Of a stretch of DNA of 64,000 nucleotides, positions 27,780 through 36,433 are shown piece by piece. A program made the position numbers and the translations under genes. Each line of letters opens with the position of its first letter. The first letter of the stretch is position 1. The notes under the pieces were generated by a model that was given only the letters and a program-made list of their open reading frames with translations, ran no database searches and was not told where the DNA came from. The stretch is from Tolypothrix sp. NIES-4075. GTDB lineage: Bacteria; Cyanobacteriota; Cyanobacteriia; Cyanobacteriales; Nostocaceae. Location: the NCBI RefSeq assembly GCF_002218085.1, contig NZ_BDUC01000004.1, forward strand, positions 341,852 to 405,851, in the 5' to 3' direction.

Positions 27780-28067
27780 ATGACTAGCTTTACTCAAATC
27801 CAATCACAAAACGATTTACTACAACCAATCCGCCAGTGGATGGAATCGAGAGAAATTAATAATCCTAAACTTGCCCATTTCTTATGTCAGCTTATTCCGG
27901 CTCAATGTCCTTTTGAAAGAGATATCAAACTATTTGGACGCAAATTATTTCACATTCCCCCAATGTGTAAATTAAATCCTCTTTATGAGCAAGTAGTTGG
28001 TCTGCGTTTCAAAGCTTTGTGTTATCTAGCTGATGAATGCGGTGAAGATGTGACAGCTTATTGCTAA
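27780..28067 (+). CDS. Mo-dependent nitrogenase C-terminal-domain family small protein
   Basis: 95 residues, well conserved in cyanobacteria (LAHFLCQLIPAQCPFERD, FGRKLFHIPPMCKLNP and LADECGEDVTAYC), named after a domain found at nitrogenase C-termini but present as a standalone protein also in genomes without nif. Four Cys residues. Good ribosome-binding site (AGGAGAGCAATC before ATG). No nif genes in the window, so a role in nitrogen fixation cannot be claimed. Confidence 0.8.
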   Translation: MTSFTQIQSQNDLLQPIRQWMESREINNPKLAHFLCQLIPAQCPFERDIKLFGRKLFHIPPMCKLNPLYEQVVGLRFKALCYLADECGEDVTAYC

Positions 28068-28586
28068 AATTTCATGTTTGTTTTTTTGACGCAAGAGCGA
28101 AAACTCTATAGTTCATCAACCCTTCAGCCTCAATAAATCATTAGCCAGATGTGCAAAGAAAGTAAATAATTCAGGCAGCCGACGCAGATATCTTTTCAAT
28201 TTAACGACCTGAATTTAAAGCCTTACGGTGGCAAGCGGCTTTCCAAGCTTACTAATTTTCTCTAATACTATAGCAACAGCCTTGGTGATTAGGACATCAA
28301 TAGATGATAAAACTTAGACACAAAAAGACTTTTCACCCAGTCCCCAGTCCCTTGCTATATATTCAGTAAATTGCCTATATTGTAGAGACGTTACATATAA
28401 CGTCTCTACACGATTCGATGGTTTTTTATTAGAGTTAATTTGCTAAAATCATATAATTTATACTAATTAGGCTGACTTGATTAAACATAAAATAATTTTA
28501 TGTTTCGTAGTGAAGGCTTTAGCCTTCAGAGAATCGAGAATCGTTGAGGGCTGAAGCCCTCACTACAAAGTTCCGTTTACTTATGT
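28068..28586. other. spacer with two dispersed hairpin repeats
   Basis: No gene. At 28383-28409 lies a TAGAGACGTTA / TAACGTCTCTA palindrome, and at 28508-28564 a long imperfect inverted repeat (TAGTGAAGGCTTTAGCC with GGCTGAAGCCCTCACTA). Both families recur widely in cyanobacterial spacers. The second may terminate the giant kinase gene that ends at 28587 on the minus strand. Confidence 0.6.
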
Positions 28587-31500
28587 CTATTTACTAATTA
28601 AATAAAGTTTAATACGGTTGACAAATTCATCTAATTCTAAAATTAATTTGGCAATACCTCTACGCTCGAATTTTTGAGACAGTTTTTCTAATGTTTCTGC
28701 GGCTAAATGCATGGCTGTAGCACCGATGTTGGCACTAGCACCTTTGAGGTGATGAGCTTCGTGAGCGATTTTTTCAAAATCATTTTTCTCGATCGCCTGT
28801 TTTACCGCTTCTAAACGAGGCTGGATATCTTCAACAAATATTTGCAATAATTCCAATTCAAATTCTGCGTTGTTTTCTGAGAGTTGATGCAAGTGTTCCC
28901 AATCAATTGGTAAGTCGAGTGAAACCGCATCAGATACAATTATTTCTTGTTTTGTGAGTATCACGCTTGCCCAATACTCTAATATTGCTGCTAATTTTTC
29001 TTTCAACACTGGTTTGCTCAGATAGTCGTCCATTCCAGCATCTAAACACATTTGTTTATCTTCTTTCATGGCATTAGCAGTCATCGCAACTATTACAGGA
29101 CGACAATGATTAATAAAAGAAGCACTTTGCCAACTAACAATTTCTCGTGTGGTTGCCAAACCATCAAGAATTGGCATTTGGCAATCCATCAAAATCAAGT
29201 CGTAAGGATTTTTTTCTAATAGCTGCAATACTTCTTTGCCATTGACAGCAATATCAGCTTCGTATCCCAAGCTTTGAAGCAGCTTTAAAGCTACTTTTCG
29301 ATTTACCAAATTATCCTCAGCCAGCAGAATTTTTAATTTGGATTTAACAGGGGGAGTGGAGGAGGAGGGGAGTGGGGGAGTGGGGGAAGACAAGGAAGAC
29401 GAGGAGGCAAACTCCCCCTGCTCCCTGCTCCCTGCCCCCTTGTCATCTATTAGTAAGATACGCCGATTTTTGACTTTGCGATCGCTTACTGAAGAAACAG
29501 GTTCAACTGCAACAGTAAAAGGAATTTCAAACCAAAATGTTGAACCTTTCCCTAGTTGACTTTCTACGCCAATTTGTCCTCCCATCAAAGTAACAAGTTG
29601 TTTGCAAATGGCTAATCCCAAACCGGTGCCACCATACTTGCGGGTGGTAGAAGCATCAACTTGCGTAAATGGTGTAAAGAGTTTGCATTGGTCTTCTGGA
29701 GTAATGCCAAGACCGGTATCTGTAACCTTAAAGTAGATAATAACTTTATTGAAGGAAAGCGATAGCATTCGCTCTGCAAAAGCGCTGCTGCCTGAACTTC
29801 GTTCTGCTTCGCGAACGGCAGATCGCACATCTGCCCGCACGATCACTTCTCCAGTGTTAGTAAACTTGATCGCGTTACCGATTAAATTCATGAGAATTTG
29901 CCGCAGACGATTAACATCTCCTTTCAGGTGAATGGGGACGTGGCGATAAATTAACGCCGCAATTTCTAATCCTTTATTATCAGCTTGAGGAGCTAATAAA
30001 TCCAACACTTCTTCTACACAAGTGGACAAGTTAAAATCTAAAGTTTCTAAAGTCATTTCCCCTGCTTCCAGTTTGGATAAATCTAAAATTTCGTTGATCA
30101 ATTTCAACAACGTGTCTCCACTAATGCGAACTGTTTCGATAAAATCTAGTTGTTCCAAAGTGAGGGGAGTTCCTAATAGTAGTTCAGTCATTCCCAATAC
30201 GGCGTTCATTGGGGTGCGGATTTCATGACTCATATTTGCTAAAAAGGCACTTTTAGCTTGAGATGCTAACTCGGCTTGGCGACGAGCGAGTTCTAATTCT
30301 TGCCGCTGAATAATTTCGGCTTCTAATAGTTGAGCTTGAGCCAAAGCAATACCTACTTGGTCAGCGATTTGCCGCAAAAGTTCAGTTTCAAAACTAGACC
30401 AAGAGCATGAATTAATGCATTGATGAACAATTAGCAAACCGCAAATTTCTTCGGCTATGAGAATGGGTACAACTAAATTTGCTTTGACTCCGAATTGTTG
30501 CAGTAATTCAAGATTATTTTGTTGGACTTCAATTAGATCGAATTGAGCGATCGCCTGAATCTTATTTTGACGGTATTGCTGTAAATTGCGCTGCTGTAAA
30601 TATTCGGCACGAAAGTAGCAATCGATGATGTTTTGCTCTTTAATTGTCGGTAAGCCAGAAACTACAGCTTCTGTCACCACAGCTTGAGTTTTGTTAGGCA
30701 AAGGCTGATAAATCAACACTCGATCGCTCTGGAGAATTTTTTGCACCTCGGTGACGGTGGTTTGAAGAATTTCTTCGATTTGTAAAGATTGACGAATTTT
30801 CAGAGTAATATCAGTAAATAGTTGCGATCGCAAGTTTTGGCGTTGCAGTTCCTCTTTTGCTTGTTTGCGCTCGATAAATTGACCGACTTGCTCACCAAGA
30901 GAACTCATCATCTGCACTAAATCTGGGTCGGGTTGCTGAGTTAGCTGATTGAAGCAGGTAATTACACCTAAAATGTTATTACCACTGCGAATCGGAAAAC
31001 CAAAAGCTCCATGCAGTCCTGCTTTCTGGGCAATTGTTGCTCTGAGGAATTTCGCATCATCAACGATATCAGTAAACCAAACAGGTTCATTATTAGCCCA
31101 AACAAGTCCAGGTAATCCAATTCCTCTAGCAAAAGTAATTTGCTTTACTGTTTTAAATTCTTCAAATTCGATGCATTCTTTATGCCAAATGTCAAGACAA
31201 CGTAAAACATTAACTTCTGCGTCCACCATCCAAATTTCACCCAAATCCCATTCCAAGCTTTCGCAAATCGCTTGTAAAATTCGGGGAGTGGCTTCAGCGA
31301 TGGTGAGAGAATCAGTTAATACGCGGGTGGTACTATGTTGTGCGGTTAAATGGCGATCAACTCGCTTTTGATCGCTAATGTCAATACCAGTGCCGATAAT
31401 GTATTCTACTGCACCTTGATCGTCATACAGGATGGTATTCGACCAGGCAATCAAGCGTCGCGTGCCATTTTTTGTTACCCAGTAGTTTTCATACTCTTTT

Positions 31501-32897
31501 AAATATTCACCATTTTTTAACTGCTGAAAAACTGCTTTGACTGGTTCCACTTCTTCTGGAAGTACAAACAAATTCCAAAAATACCTACCTCTGACTTCAT
31601 CGAATGAGTAAGCAGTTGTTTGCTCACAAGCTTGATTGAAGCGGACAATTTGCCCTTGGGAGTCGAGAACTATTACCAAAGCGCTGACTGTATCAAGAAC
31701 TGCTGAGATAAAGTTGCGTTCTTTGTGCAGAGATTCTTCTGTTAACTTGCGTCGTATTATTTCACGATAAATTAAGTAGTAGATTCCCGCGAGAATGAGA
31801 CAACTGAGGCAAATAGCGATCGCTAATGTAAAAATTGTCTTCTCTCCGCTATATTTTGCTACTTTTAACTGCTGCTGAAGTCGCTCTTTCTCCTCATTTT
31901 CCATCTCATGGATATAATTCATCAAGTTGTTTTTATGATTTGTGCGAATTACCTGCAATGCAGCATCAAATCCCTGATTTTGGCGCAAATATATAGTTTT
32001 TTGGAGTTCGTTTAGCTTTGCTGTTATCAGAAATTTTAGCGTGTCTATTTTACTTTGTTGAATAGAATTATCTGCTGTTAAATTATTCATTTCTGCAATA
32101 TCAATCTTTGCCAGTGCTGTTTTATAAGGTTGTAGATAAGCTGAGTCTCCGGTGATAATGTAACCGCGTTGTCCAGTTTCAGCATTTTTAATCTGAGAAA
32201 GTAGTTCTGACAATTTGTTGATTTTTTCTTCAGTGTTTATTACTTTCTTATTATTTTCAATATAAATTTTTGTCTGTTGATATGAAACCACGCCGATTAA
32301 AATTAAAATTGCCGATGCTAACGCAAAACCACCAGCAATGCTTTTGAAGAATTTATTGTTTAACTTGCGTGTCTGTTTGCTTTGATTAGTTGTTAGTACC
32401 AAAGAAGCTAAATTGCGCCGCAGTTCCAGTTGCTTGATTACTTGGCGACCTAGAGTGCGTAATGCTTCTACCTGTTCTGAAGTAAGTTCTCGCGGTACAT
32501 GGTCAATCACGCAAAGTGTGCCTAAAGCGTGTCCCTCAGGATTAATTAGGGGAACACCAGCGTAAAAGCGGATATTAGGGTCAGAAGTTACTAATGGATT
32601 TGTTGCGAAACGTTCGTCAGATGTAGCATCAGGCACAACAAAAACGTCGGGTTCTAGAATAGCATGAGTACAGAATGCGATATCGCGTGGTGTTTGTAGT
32701 GCTTCTATACCGACTTTAGACTTAAACCACTGCCGGTTAGCATCAATTAAACTTAACTTAGCGATGGGAGTTCCACAAATATACGAAGCTAAACGGGTGA
32801 GGTCATCAAAGACAGCTTCCGCAGGAGTGTCAAGGATTTTATATTGTAAAAGGGCTTCGATTCTTTGTGCTTCGTTATCAGGTAGTGGTGCTTTCAT
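28587..32897 (-). CDS. giant hybrid sensor kinase (GAF-CHASE3-PAS-GAF-GAF-HisKA-HATPase-receiver-Hpt)
   Basis: 1436 residues. N-terminal GAF (about 1-165), membrane helix (about 187-207), CHASE3 sensor, second helix (about 355-375), PAS (about 390-510, FNQACEQTTAYSF), GAF (about 520-680), phytochrome-like GAF without the bilin Cys (about 690-860), HisKA (His in FLANMSHEIRTPMNAVLGM), HATPase, a receiver (acceptor in LILMDCQMPILDG) and Hpt (His in HEAHHLKGASANIG). It can thus run a complete phosphorelay up to the Hpt. Two stretches (1021-1047 and about 1149-1187) are repeat-derived insertions. Divergent or distant from other regulators; the signal is unknown. Confidence 0.88.
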   Translation of the reverse strand: MKAPLPDNEAQRIEALLQYKILDTPAEAVFDDLTRLASYICGTPIAKLSLIDANRQWFKSKVGIEALQTPRDIAFCTHAILEPDVFVVPDATSDERFATNPLVTSDPNIRFYAGVPLINPEGHALGTLCVIDHVPRELTSEQVEALRTLGRQVIKQLELRRNLASLVLTTNQSKQTRKLNNKFFKSIAGGFALASAILILIGVVSYQQTKIYIENNKKVINTEEKINKLSELLSQIKNAETGQRGYIITGDSAYLQPYKTALAKIDIAEMNNLTADNSIQQSKIDTLKFLITAKLNELQKTIYLRQNQGFDAALQVIRTNHKNNLMNYIHEMENEEKERLQQQLKVAKYSGEKTIFTLAIAICLSCLILAGIYYLIYREIIRRKLTEESLHKERNFISAVLDTVSALVIVLDSQGQIVRFNQACEQTTAYSFDEVRGRYFWNLFVLPEEVEPVKAVFQQLKNGEYLKEYENYWVTKNGTRRLIAWSNTILYDDQGAVEYIIGTGIDISDQKRVDRHLTAQHSTTRVLTDSLTIAEATPRILQAICESLEWDLGEIWMVDAEVNVLRCLDIWHKECIEFEEFKTVKQITFARGIGLPGLVWANNEPVWFTDIVDDAKFLRATIAQKAGLHGAFGFPIRSGNNILGVITCFNQLTQQPDPDLVQMMSSLGEQVGQFIERKQAKEELQRQNLRSQLFTDITLKIRQSLQIEEILQTTVTEVQKILQSDRVLIYQPLPNKTQAVVTEAVVSGLPTIKEQNIIDCYFRAEYLQQRNLQQYRQNKIQAIAQFDLIEVQQNNLELLQQFGVKANLVVPILIAEEICGLLIVHQCINSCSWSSFETELLRQIADQVGIALAQAQLLEAEIIQRQELELARRQAELASQAKSAFLANMSHEIRTPMNAVLGMTELLLGTPLTLEQLDFIETVRISGDTLLKLINEILDLSKLEAGEMTLETLDFNLSTCVEEVLDLLAPQADNKGLEIAALIYRHVPIHLKGDVNRLRQILMNLIGNAIKFTNTGEVIVRADVRSAVREAERSSGSSAFAERMLSLSFNKVIIYFKVTDTGLGITPEDQCKLFTPFTQVDASTTRKYGGTGLGLAICKQLVTLMGGQIGVESQLGKGSTFWFEIPFTVAVEPVSSVSDRKVKNRRILLIDDKGAGSREQGEFASSSSLSSPTPPLPSSSTPPVKSKLKILLAEDNLVNRKVALKLLQSLGYEADIAVNGKEVLQLLEKNPYDLILMDCQMPILDGLATTREIVSWQSASFINHCRPVIVAMTANAMKEDKQMCLDAGMDDYLSKPVLKEKLAAILEYWASVILTKQEIIVSDAVSLDLPIDWEHLHQLSENNAEFELELLQIFVEDIQPRLEAVKQAIEKNDFEKIAHEAHHLKGASANIGATAMHLAAETLEKLSQKFERRGIAKLILELDEFVNRIKLYLISK
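29345..29450. repeat. STRR-like repeat inside the giant kinase gene
   Basis: GGGGGAGTGG-type units and the complementary CTCCCTGCTCCC units form a repeat-like stretch encoding GAGSREQGEF, then Ser/Pro-rich residues, between ILLIDDK and the receiver's KILLAEDN. Sequence of this kind otherwise occurs only in spacers. Confidence 0.8.
29757..29832. repeat. palindromic element inserted in frame in an ATPase domain
   Basis: Contains AGCGATAGCATTCGCT and GTTCTGCTTCGCGAAC, palindromes of the kind found in cyanobacterial spacers. It adds about 26 residues (RSAVREAERSSGSSAF...) between VIVRADV and KVIIYFKVTDTG of the HATPase domain, where family members have a short turn. Confidence 0.75.
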
Positions 32898-33046
32898 CCT
32901 TGAGCCTTATTTTCAGCTTAAGTCAACAAACTTTATATCAATTAATGACAACAGTTTGTACAAAAGGGTTAGGGTGATAACACTGATATCGATTTTTAAG
33001 CGATCGCACGCCTTTTGGATGATAGTAGAAATAATGAGACGATTTT

Positions 33047-33172
33047 TTATGAAATATTTCCCGCAGCTAATATTTGCTCAACTCTAATATAAAGTTCTGG
33101 AAATGTAGAAGACAGTAATTGCTGATTGACAAAAAATTCCGTTTGCTCATACAATCCTTTTTCCCACAACAT
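33047..33172 (-). pseudogene. unrecognised gene fragment abutting the Tn7-like left end
   Basis: A frame of 41 codons (MLWEKGLYEQTEFFVNQQLL... ending QILAAGNIS) with coding-like composition; its first ATG overlaps the first base of the transposon. It looks like the C-terminal end of a larger protein. I do not recognise the family. It may be cut off by the element or be chance. Confidence 0.35.
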
Positions 33173-33531
33173 GTAGACCAATAAAAAAGTCATACAATTT
33201 GAGCATCTGAAAACCTTATTATTTCGTCGCTAATAGTACGATCAATAAAAAATAAAGTTGTACAATTTATCTAAAATTGCTCAATTTAATAAATAAAAAA
33301 GTTGTACAATTTGCGGAAAGCTTAATAGGCACAGGTTTTAAGCTATTGTTGTAAGGTATAAGGCTTGCTTTTCGCATACGACTTGAGTGCATCCTGAGAT
33401 CGACCTTCCTTTATGTAGCGGTCAAACTTGGCTTGTGTCCAATCTCGTTTGCCCTTAGCCACAAAAAACTCCTGTAGATGCTTGCATATCCATCCACAGG
33501 AGAAATTGTACAACTTTATTATTCGTCTACA
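33172..33531. mobile_element. internally deleted Tn7-like transposon at attTn7
   Basis: Both termini start TGTAGAC and match over 29 bp with four differences (33172-33200 and, reversed, 33531-33503); both include the TACAATTT core. Two more copies of the core (AAAGTTGTACAATTT) lie at about 33253-33267 and 33299-33313 near the left end, as in the multiple transposase-binding sites of Tn7 ends. The right end is 25 bp from the glmS stop codon, the position used by Tn7. Inside is only a fragment resembling the start of tnsA. The 5-bp flanks (CAACA, AACGA) do not match, so one end may have been rearranged. Confidence 0.75.
33343..33462 (-). pseudogene. tnsA-like N-terminal remnant
   Basis: From the GTG at 33460-33462, 39 codons: AKGKRDWTQAKFDRYIKEGR resembles the conserved opening of Tn7-type TnsA endonucleases (W...KF.RY.KEGRGQG). 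After KEGRSQ the similarity fades and a stop follows, so the catalytic domain is absent. A ribosome-binding site (GGAG) lies 6 bases upstream. The position next to the right end and the orientation fit tnsA of Tn7. Identification rests on a short motif and should be tested. Confidence 0.5.
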
Positions 33532-33556
33532 AACGACTTTAGTCGTCACTACGAAT

Positions 33557-35464
33557 TTATTCTACTGTTACCGACTTGGCTAAATTTCTCGGTTGATCGA
33601 CATCTAAACCGCGCCGCGCTGCGATGTGATAAGCCAATAATTGCAAGGGAATTACAGTTAGGATTGGCGAAAGTAATTCATCCACGTTGGAGACGGGGAG
33701 CAAATCGTTAAAAATTTCCGCAGCTTCACCATCGTTGACAGGAGTTACACCGATTAAGCGCGAATCTCTGGCTTTTGCTTCTTGAGCGTTAGAAAGCACC
33801 TTTTCGTAAACATTACCAGGCATAGCGATCGCTACTACTGGTACTTTCGCATCTAATAGAGCGATCGGACCGTGTTTCATTTCTCCAGCGGGATACCCCT
33901 CAGCATGAATGTAGCTGATTTCTTTTAATTTCAACGCTCCTTCTAAAGCGATCGGGAAGTTAATTCCCCTACCAATAAAGATAAAATCTGTGGTTTCTGC
34001 AAAGTCGTGCGCTAACTGTTCAATTAAATTTTCTTGTCTTTCCAAAGTTGCTTCAATTTCTTTCGGAATCTGTCGCAAAGAGGTAATAATTTCCTCTAAT
34101 TTGTCGGGAGAAATTGTTTGACGACGATAAGCTAAATCTAAGGCTAAAGCATAAAATGCCATCAGTTGAGCGATAAAAGTTTTTGTTGCCGCTACCCCAA
34201 TTTCTAGTCCACCATGAATATCGATAATCTGAGATACCATTTCACCCAAGGTGCTTTCTGGACGATTGGTAATTCCCAGCAGTCGCGGTTTATACTTGAG
34301 TTCTCTTTTGCTGCGGCGTTCTTTTTCCATCGCCAAAGCTGCTAGTGTATCAGCAGTTTCGCCAGATTGAGTTACGCCAATTGTGAGAGTATTTGCTGTC
34401 AAAGGTGATGGTGCATAGCGAAACTCAGAAGCGTATTGCACCTGTGTAGGAATTCCTGCCAATTGTTCAATTAAGTATTTACCGATTAATGCTGCGTGCC
34501 AACTAGTACCGCAAGCCAAGATTTGAATTTGCTCTAAATCATCGTAAAATTTTGCTGGTAAGCTTAAATTAATCGGCGAAGACGCATCATTTGTAAAGTA
34601 AGCTTCTAAACAAGCCCTAACTACTCCGGGTTGCTCGTAGATTTCCTTGAGCATGAAGTGCTTGAATCCCTGTTTTTCTATGATCATGGGACTCAAGTTG
34701 AGCAAGCGCGGTTGTTTTTTCAACCTGTCACCGGCAAAGTTATATATTTCCACCCCTAATGGTGTCAACCGTGCCATTTCGCCATTTTCCAGGGTTAGCA
34801 CCGCACGGGTATGAGAAACGATCGCCGGCGTATCCGAAGCGCAGAAAAATTCGCCTTGACCAAAACCAATTACCAGCGGTGCTTGTTGTCGGATAGCAAT
34901 CAGTTCATCGGGAAAGTCAGCACAAACGCAAGCGATCGCAAATGCCCCCTCTAATTTATTCACAGCTTGACGCACTGCCTCGAAAAAGGCAGAGGGGGAA
35001 AGGGGGGGAGTAGAGACGCGATTAATCGCGTCTGTACAAGGGGGGGGGTTTTTTAAGAATTCGGCGATTAAGTGGGGAATTACTTCTGTATCCGTTTCTG
35101 AACGAAATACATAGCCTTTTTGTTTGAGATCCTGGCGTAACTCCCGGTAGTTTTCAATAATGCCATTTTGCACCACCGCCACCCGCATTGCTGTATCCAT
35201 GTGTGGATGAGCATTATACTCTTCTGGCTTCCCATGAGTCGCCCAGCGAGTGTGACCAATACCAATTTGTGCCGGGGCTTCCACGGCTTCTAGTTTGGAA
35301 CGTAGATTATGCAGTTTGCCTTTAGCGCGAACGCAATTAACCTCACCTTCCCAAATAGTGGCGATTCCGGCGGAATCGTAACCCCTATACTCTAGTTTTT
35401 CCAGCCCAGAGAGCAAAATTTCTGTCGCTGCTTGAGTGCCGATATAACCTACAATGCCGCACAT
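33557..35464 (-). CDS. glmS: glutamine-fructose-6-phosphate aminotransferase
   Basis: Makes glucosamine-6-phosphate from fructose-6-phosphate and glutamine, the first step to UDP-GlcNAc for peptidoglycan. 635 residues: N-terminal glutaminase with catalytic Cys2 (MCGIVGY), RGYDSAGI and TRWATHG, then two SIS sugar-isomerase domains (CGTSWHAALIGK, SQSGETADTLAA) and the conserved end PRNLAKSVTVE used as recognition region by TnsD of Tn7. Residues about 137-157 are a repeat-derived insertion in the glutaminase domain. No glmS ribozyme is seen upstream, as expected for cyanobacteria. Confidence 0.97.
   Translation of the reverse strand: MCGIVGYIGTQAATEILLSGLEKLEYRGYDSAGIATIWEGEVNCVRAKGKLHNLRSKLEAVEAPAQIGIGHTRWATHGKPEEYNAHPHMDTAMRVAVVQNGIIENYRELRQDLKQKGYVFRSETDTEVIPHLIAEFLKNPPPCTDAINRVSTPPLSPSAFFEAVRQAVNKLEGAFAIACVCADFPDELIAIRQQAPLVIGFGQGEFFCASDTPAIVSHTRAVLTLENGEMARLTPLGVEIYNFAGDRLKKQPRLLNLSPMIIEKQGFKHFMLKEIYEQPGVVRACLEAYFTNDASSPINLSLPAKFYDDLEQIQILACGTSWHAALIGKYLIEQLAGIPTQVQYASEFRYAPSPLTANTLTIGVTQSGETADTLAALAMEKERRSKRELKYKPRLLGITNRPESTLGEMVSQIIDIHGGLEIGVAATKTFIAQLMAFYALALDLAYRRQTISPDKLEEIITSLRQIPKEIEATLERQENLIEQLAHDFAETTDFIFIGRGINFPIALEGALKLKEISYIHAEGYPAGEMKHGPIALLDAKVPVVAIAMPGNVYEKVLSNAQEAKARDSRLIGVTPVNDGEAAEIFNDLLPVSNVDELLSPILTVIPLQLLAYHIAARRGLDVDQPRNLAKSVTVE
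35001..35055. repeat. palindromic repeat inserted in frame in glmS
   Basis: TAGAGACGCGATTAATCGCGTCTGTACA-type palindrome (about 35011-35038) with a G-run on each side, encoding PPPCTDAINRVSTPPLSPSA. The same palindrome family occurs in spacers at 13581-13609, 28383-28409, 42838-42866, 47811-47838 and 55152-55178. Confidence 0.85.
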
Positions 35465-35647
35465 TGCTCACACCACTTTGTTTTGAGGATGACTAAACCC
35501 AGTATAGTTGTTAACACAAATGCGGGGTTTTCGCTAACTTTCAACAAAGTTTATATATATGTGAACAAATAAAAAGAGCAATTTGCTTTCTGTATCAGTC
35601 GATAGTGCAATCTTATTTTCGACTTTCGGCATCATCAGATATTTTTA

Positions 35648-35699
35648 TAGGGTAGTAAGTAGACACTCTTCTAATTAATAGTGTATACTTACTACCCTA
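35648..35699 (-). terminator. long hairpin downstream of psaC
   Basis: 20-nt arms (TAGGGTAGTAAGTA... / ...TACTTACTACCCTA) with one mismatch and a 12-nt loop, 67 bp past the psaC stop. No U-run. It probably protects or ends the abundant psaC transcript. Confidence 0.55.
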
Positions 35700-35765
35700 C
35701 AATCTTGTTATTTGCTTGCTATTGACTATAAATTGCCAGTCGAATAAGAAATTCTGGTGAATTTC

Positions 35766-36014
35766 TTAGTAAGCCAGACCCATACTGCGAGTGGTTTCGG
35801 CATTTGACAGGTAAACCCGGATGCTCAAAAAGTCAGTGGGGCAAGCAGTTTCACACCGCTTGCAACCTACGCAGTCTTCTGTGCGGGGTGAAGAGGCAAT
35901 TTGTTGGGCTTTGCAGCCATCCCAAGGAACCATCTCCAGCACGTCTGTAGGGCAAGCGCGGACGCATTGGGTGCAACCAATGCAGGTATCGTAGATTTTT
36001 ACGGTATGAGACAT
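35766..36014 (-). CDS. psaC: photosystem I iron-sulfur subunit PsaC
   Basis: Stromal subunit of photosystem I that binds clusters FA and FB and passes electrons to ferredoxin. Two motifs, CIGCTQCVRACP and CVGCKRCETACP. 82 residues, one more than the near-invariant 81: the tail reads VYLSNAETTRS where most cyanobacteria have VYLGAETTRS. Ribosome-binding AAGGAG about 12 bases upstream of ATG. Monocistronic by appearance. Confidence 0.98.
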   Translation of the reverse strand: MSHTVKIYDTCIGCTQCVRACPTDVLEMVPWDGCKAQQIASSPRTEDCVGCKRCETACPTDFLSIRVYLSNAETTRSMGLAY

Positions 36015-36433
36015 TGAAAAAAAATCTCCTTACTGAAGTGTTATTCTCTGCCAAAGAATCATAATCAAGGCATAGTTTACCGCAGTGTTCTAGCACCTGT
36101 AAGCAAAAGGCTACATAACTTTAAACAACTTGACAGTTCAAAAGGAAGTCTGCTAGTAGCGCTGCTCTGGTTTTAATTGTATGGCAGTTGCCTGGAAAGA
36201 GATTGCGATCGCCTATTACATAATCGGGAAATGGGAAATGGGGAATGGGGAATGGGGAATCCAATTACCTTTTTCCCACGTTCCCAATTCCCAATTCCCA
36301 TTGCCCAATTAATTTCTGGTATTCACTCCCATCTCGATCCGGTTTACCTCACAAACTTTCAAGTAAGGCGCAGGCATTATAGAGAGGTATGAAACAAAAG
36401 TCAATTACCAAGAGCAATCGAAGTACGTTAACT
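36015..36433. other. divergent spacer between psaC and hsp20
   Basis: Contains the promoters of psaC (minus) and hsp20 (plus). At 36225-36312 lie STRR units (GGGAATG and CCCAATT). I see no CIRCE operator (TTAGCACTC inverted repeat) in front of hsp20. No gene. Confidence 0.6.

Noticed and set aside
35465..35600. glmS ribozyme
   Set aside because: No matching core upstream of glmS; not expected in cyanobacteria.
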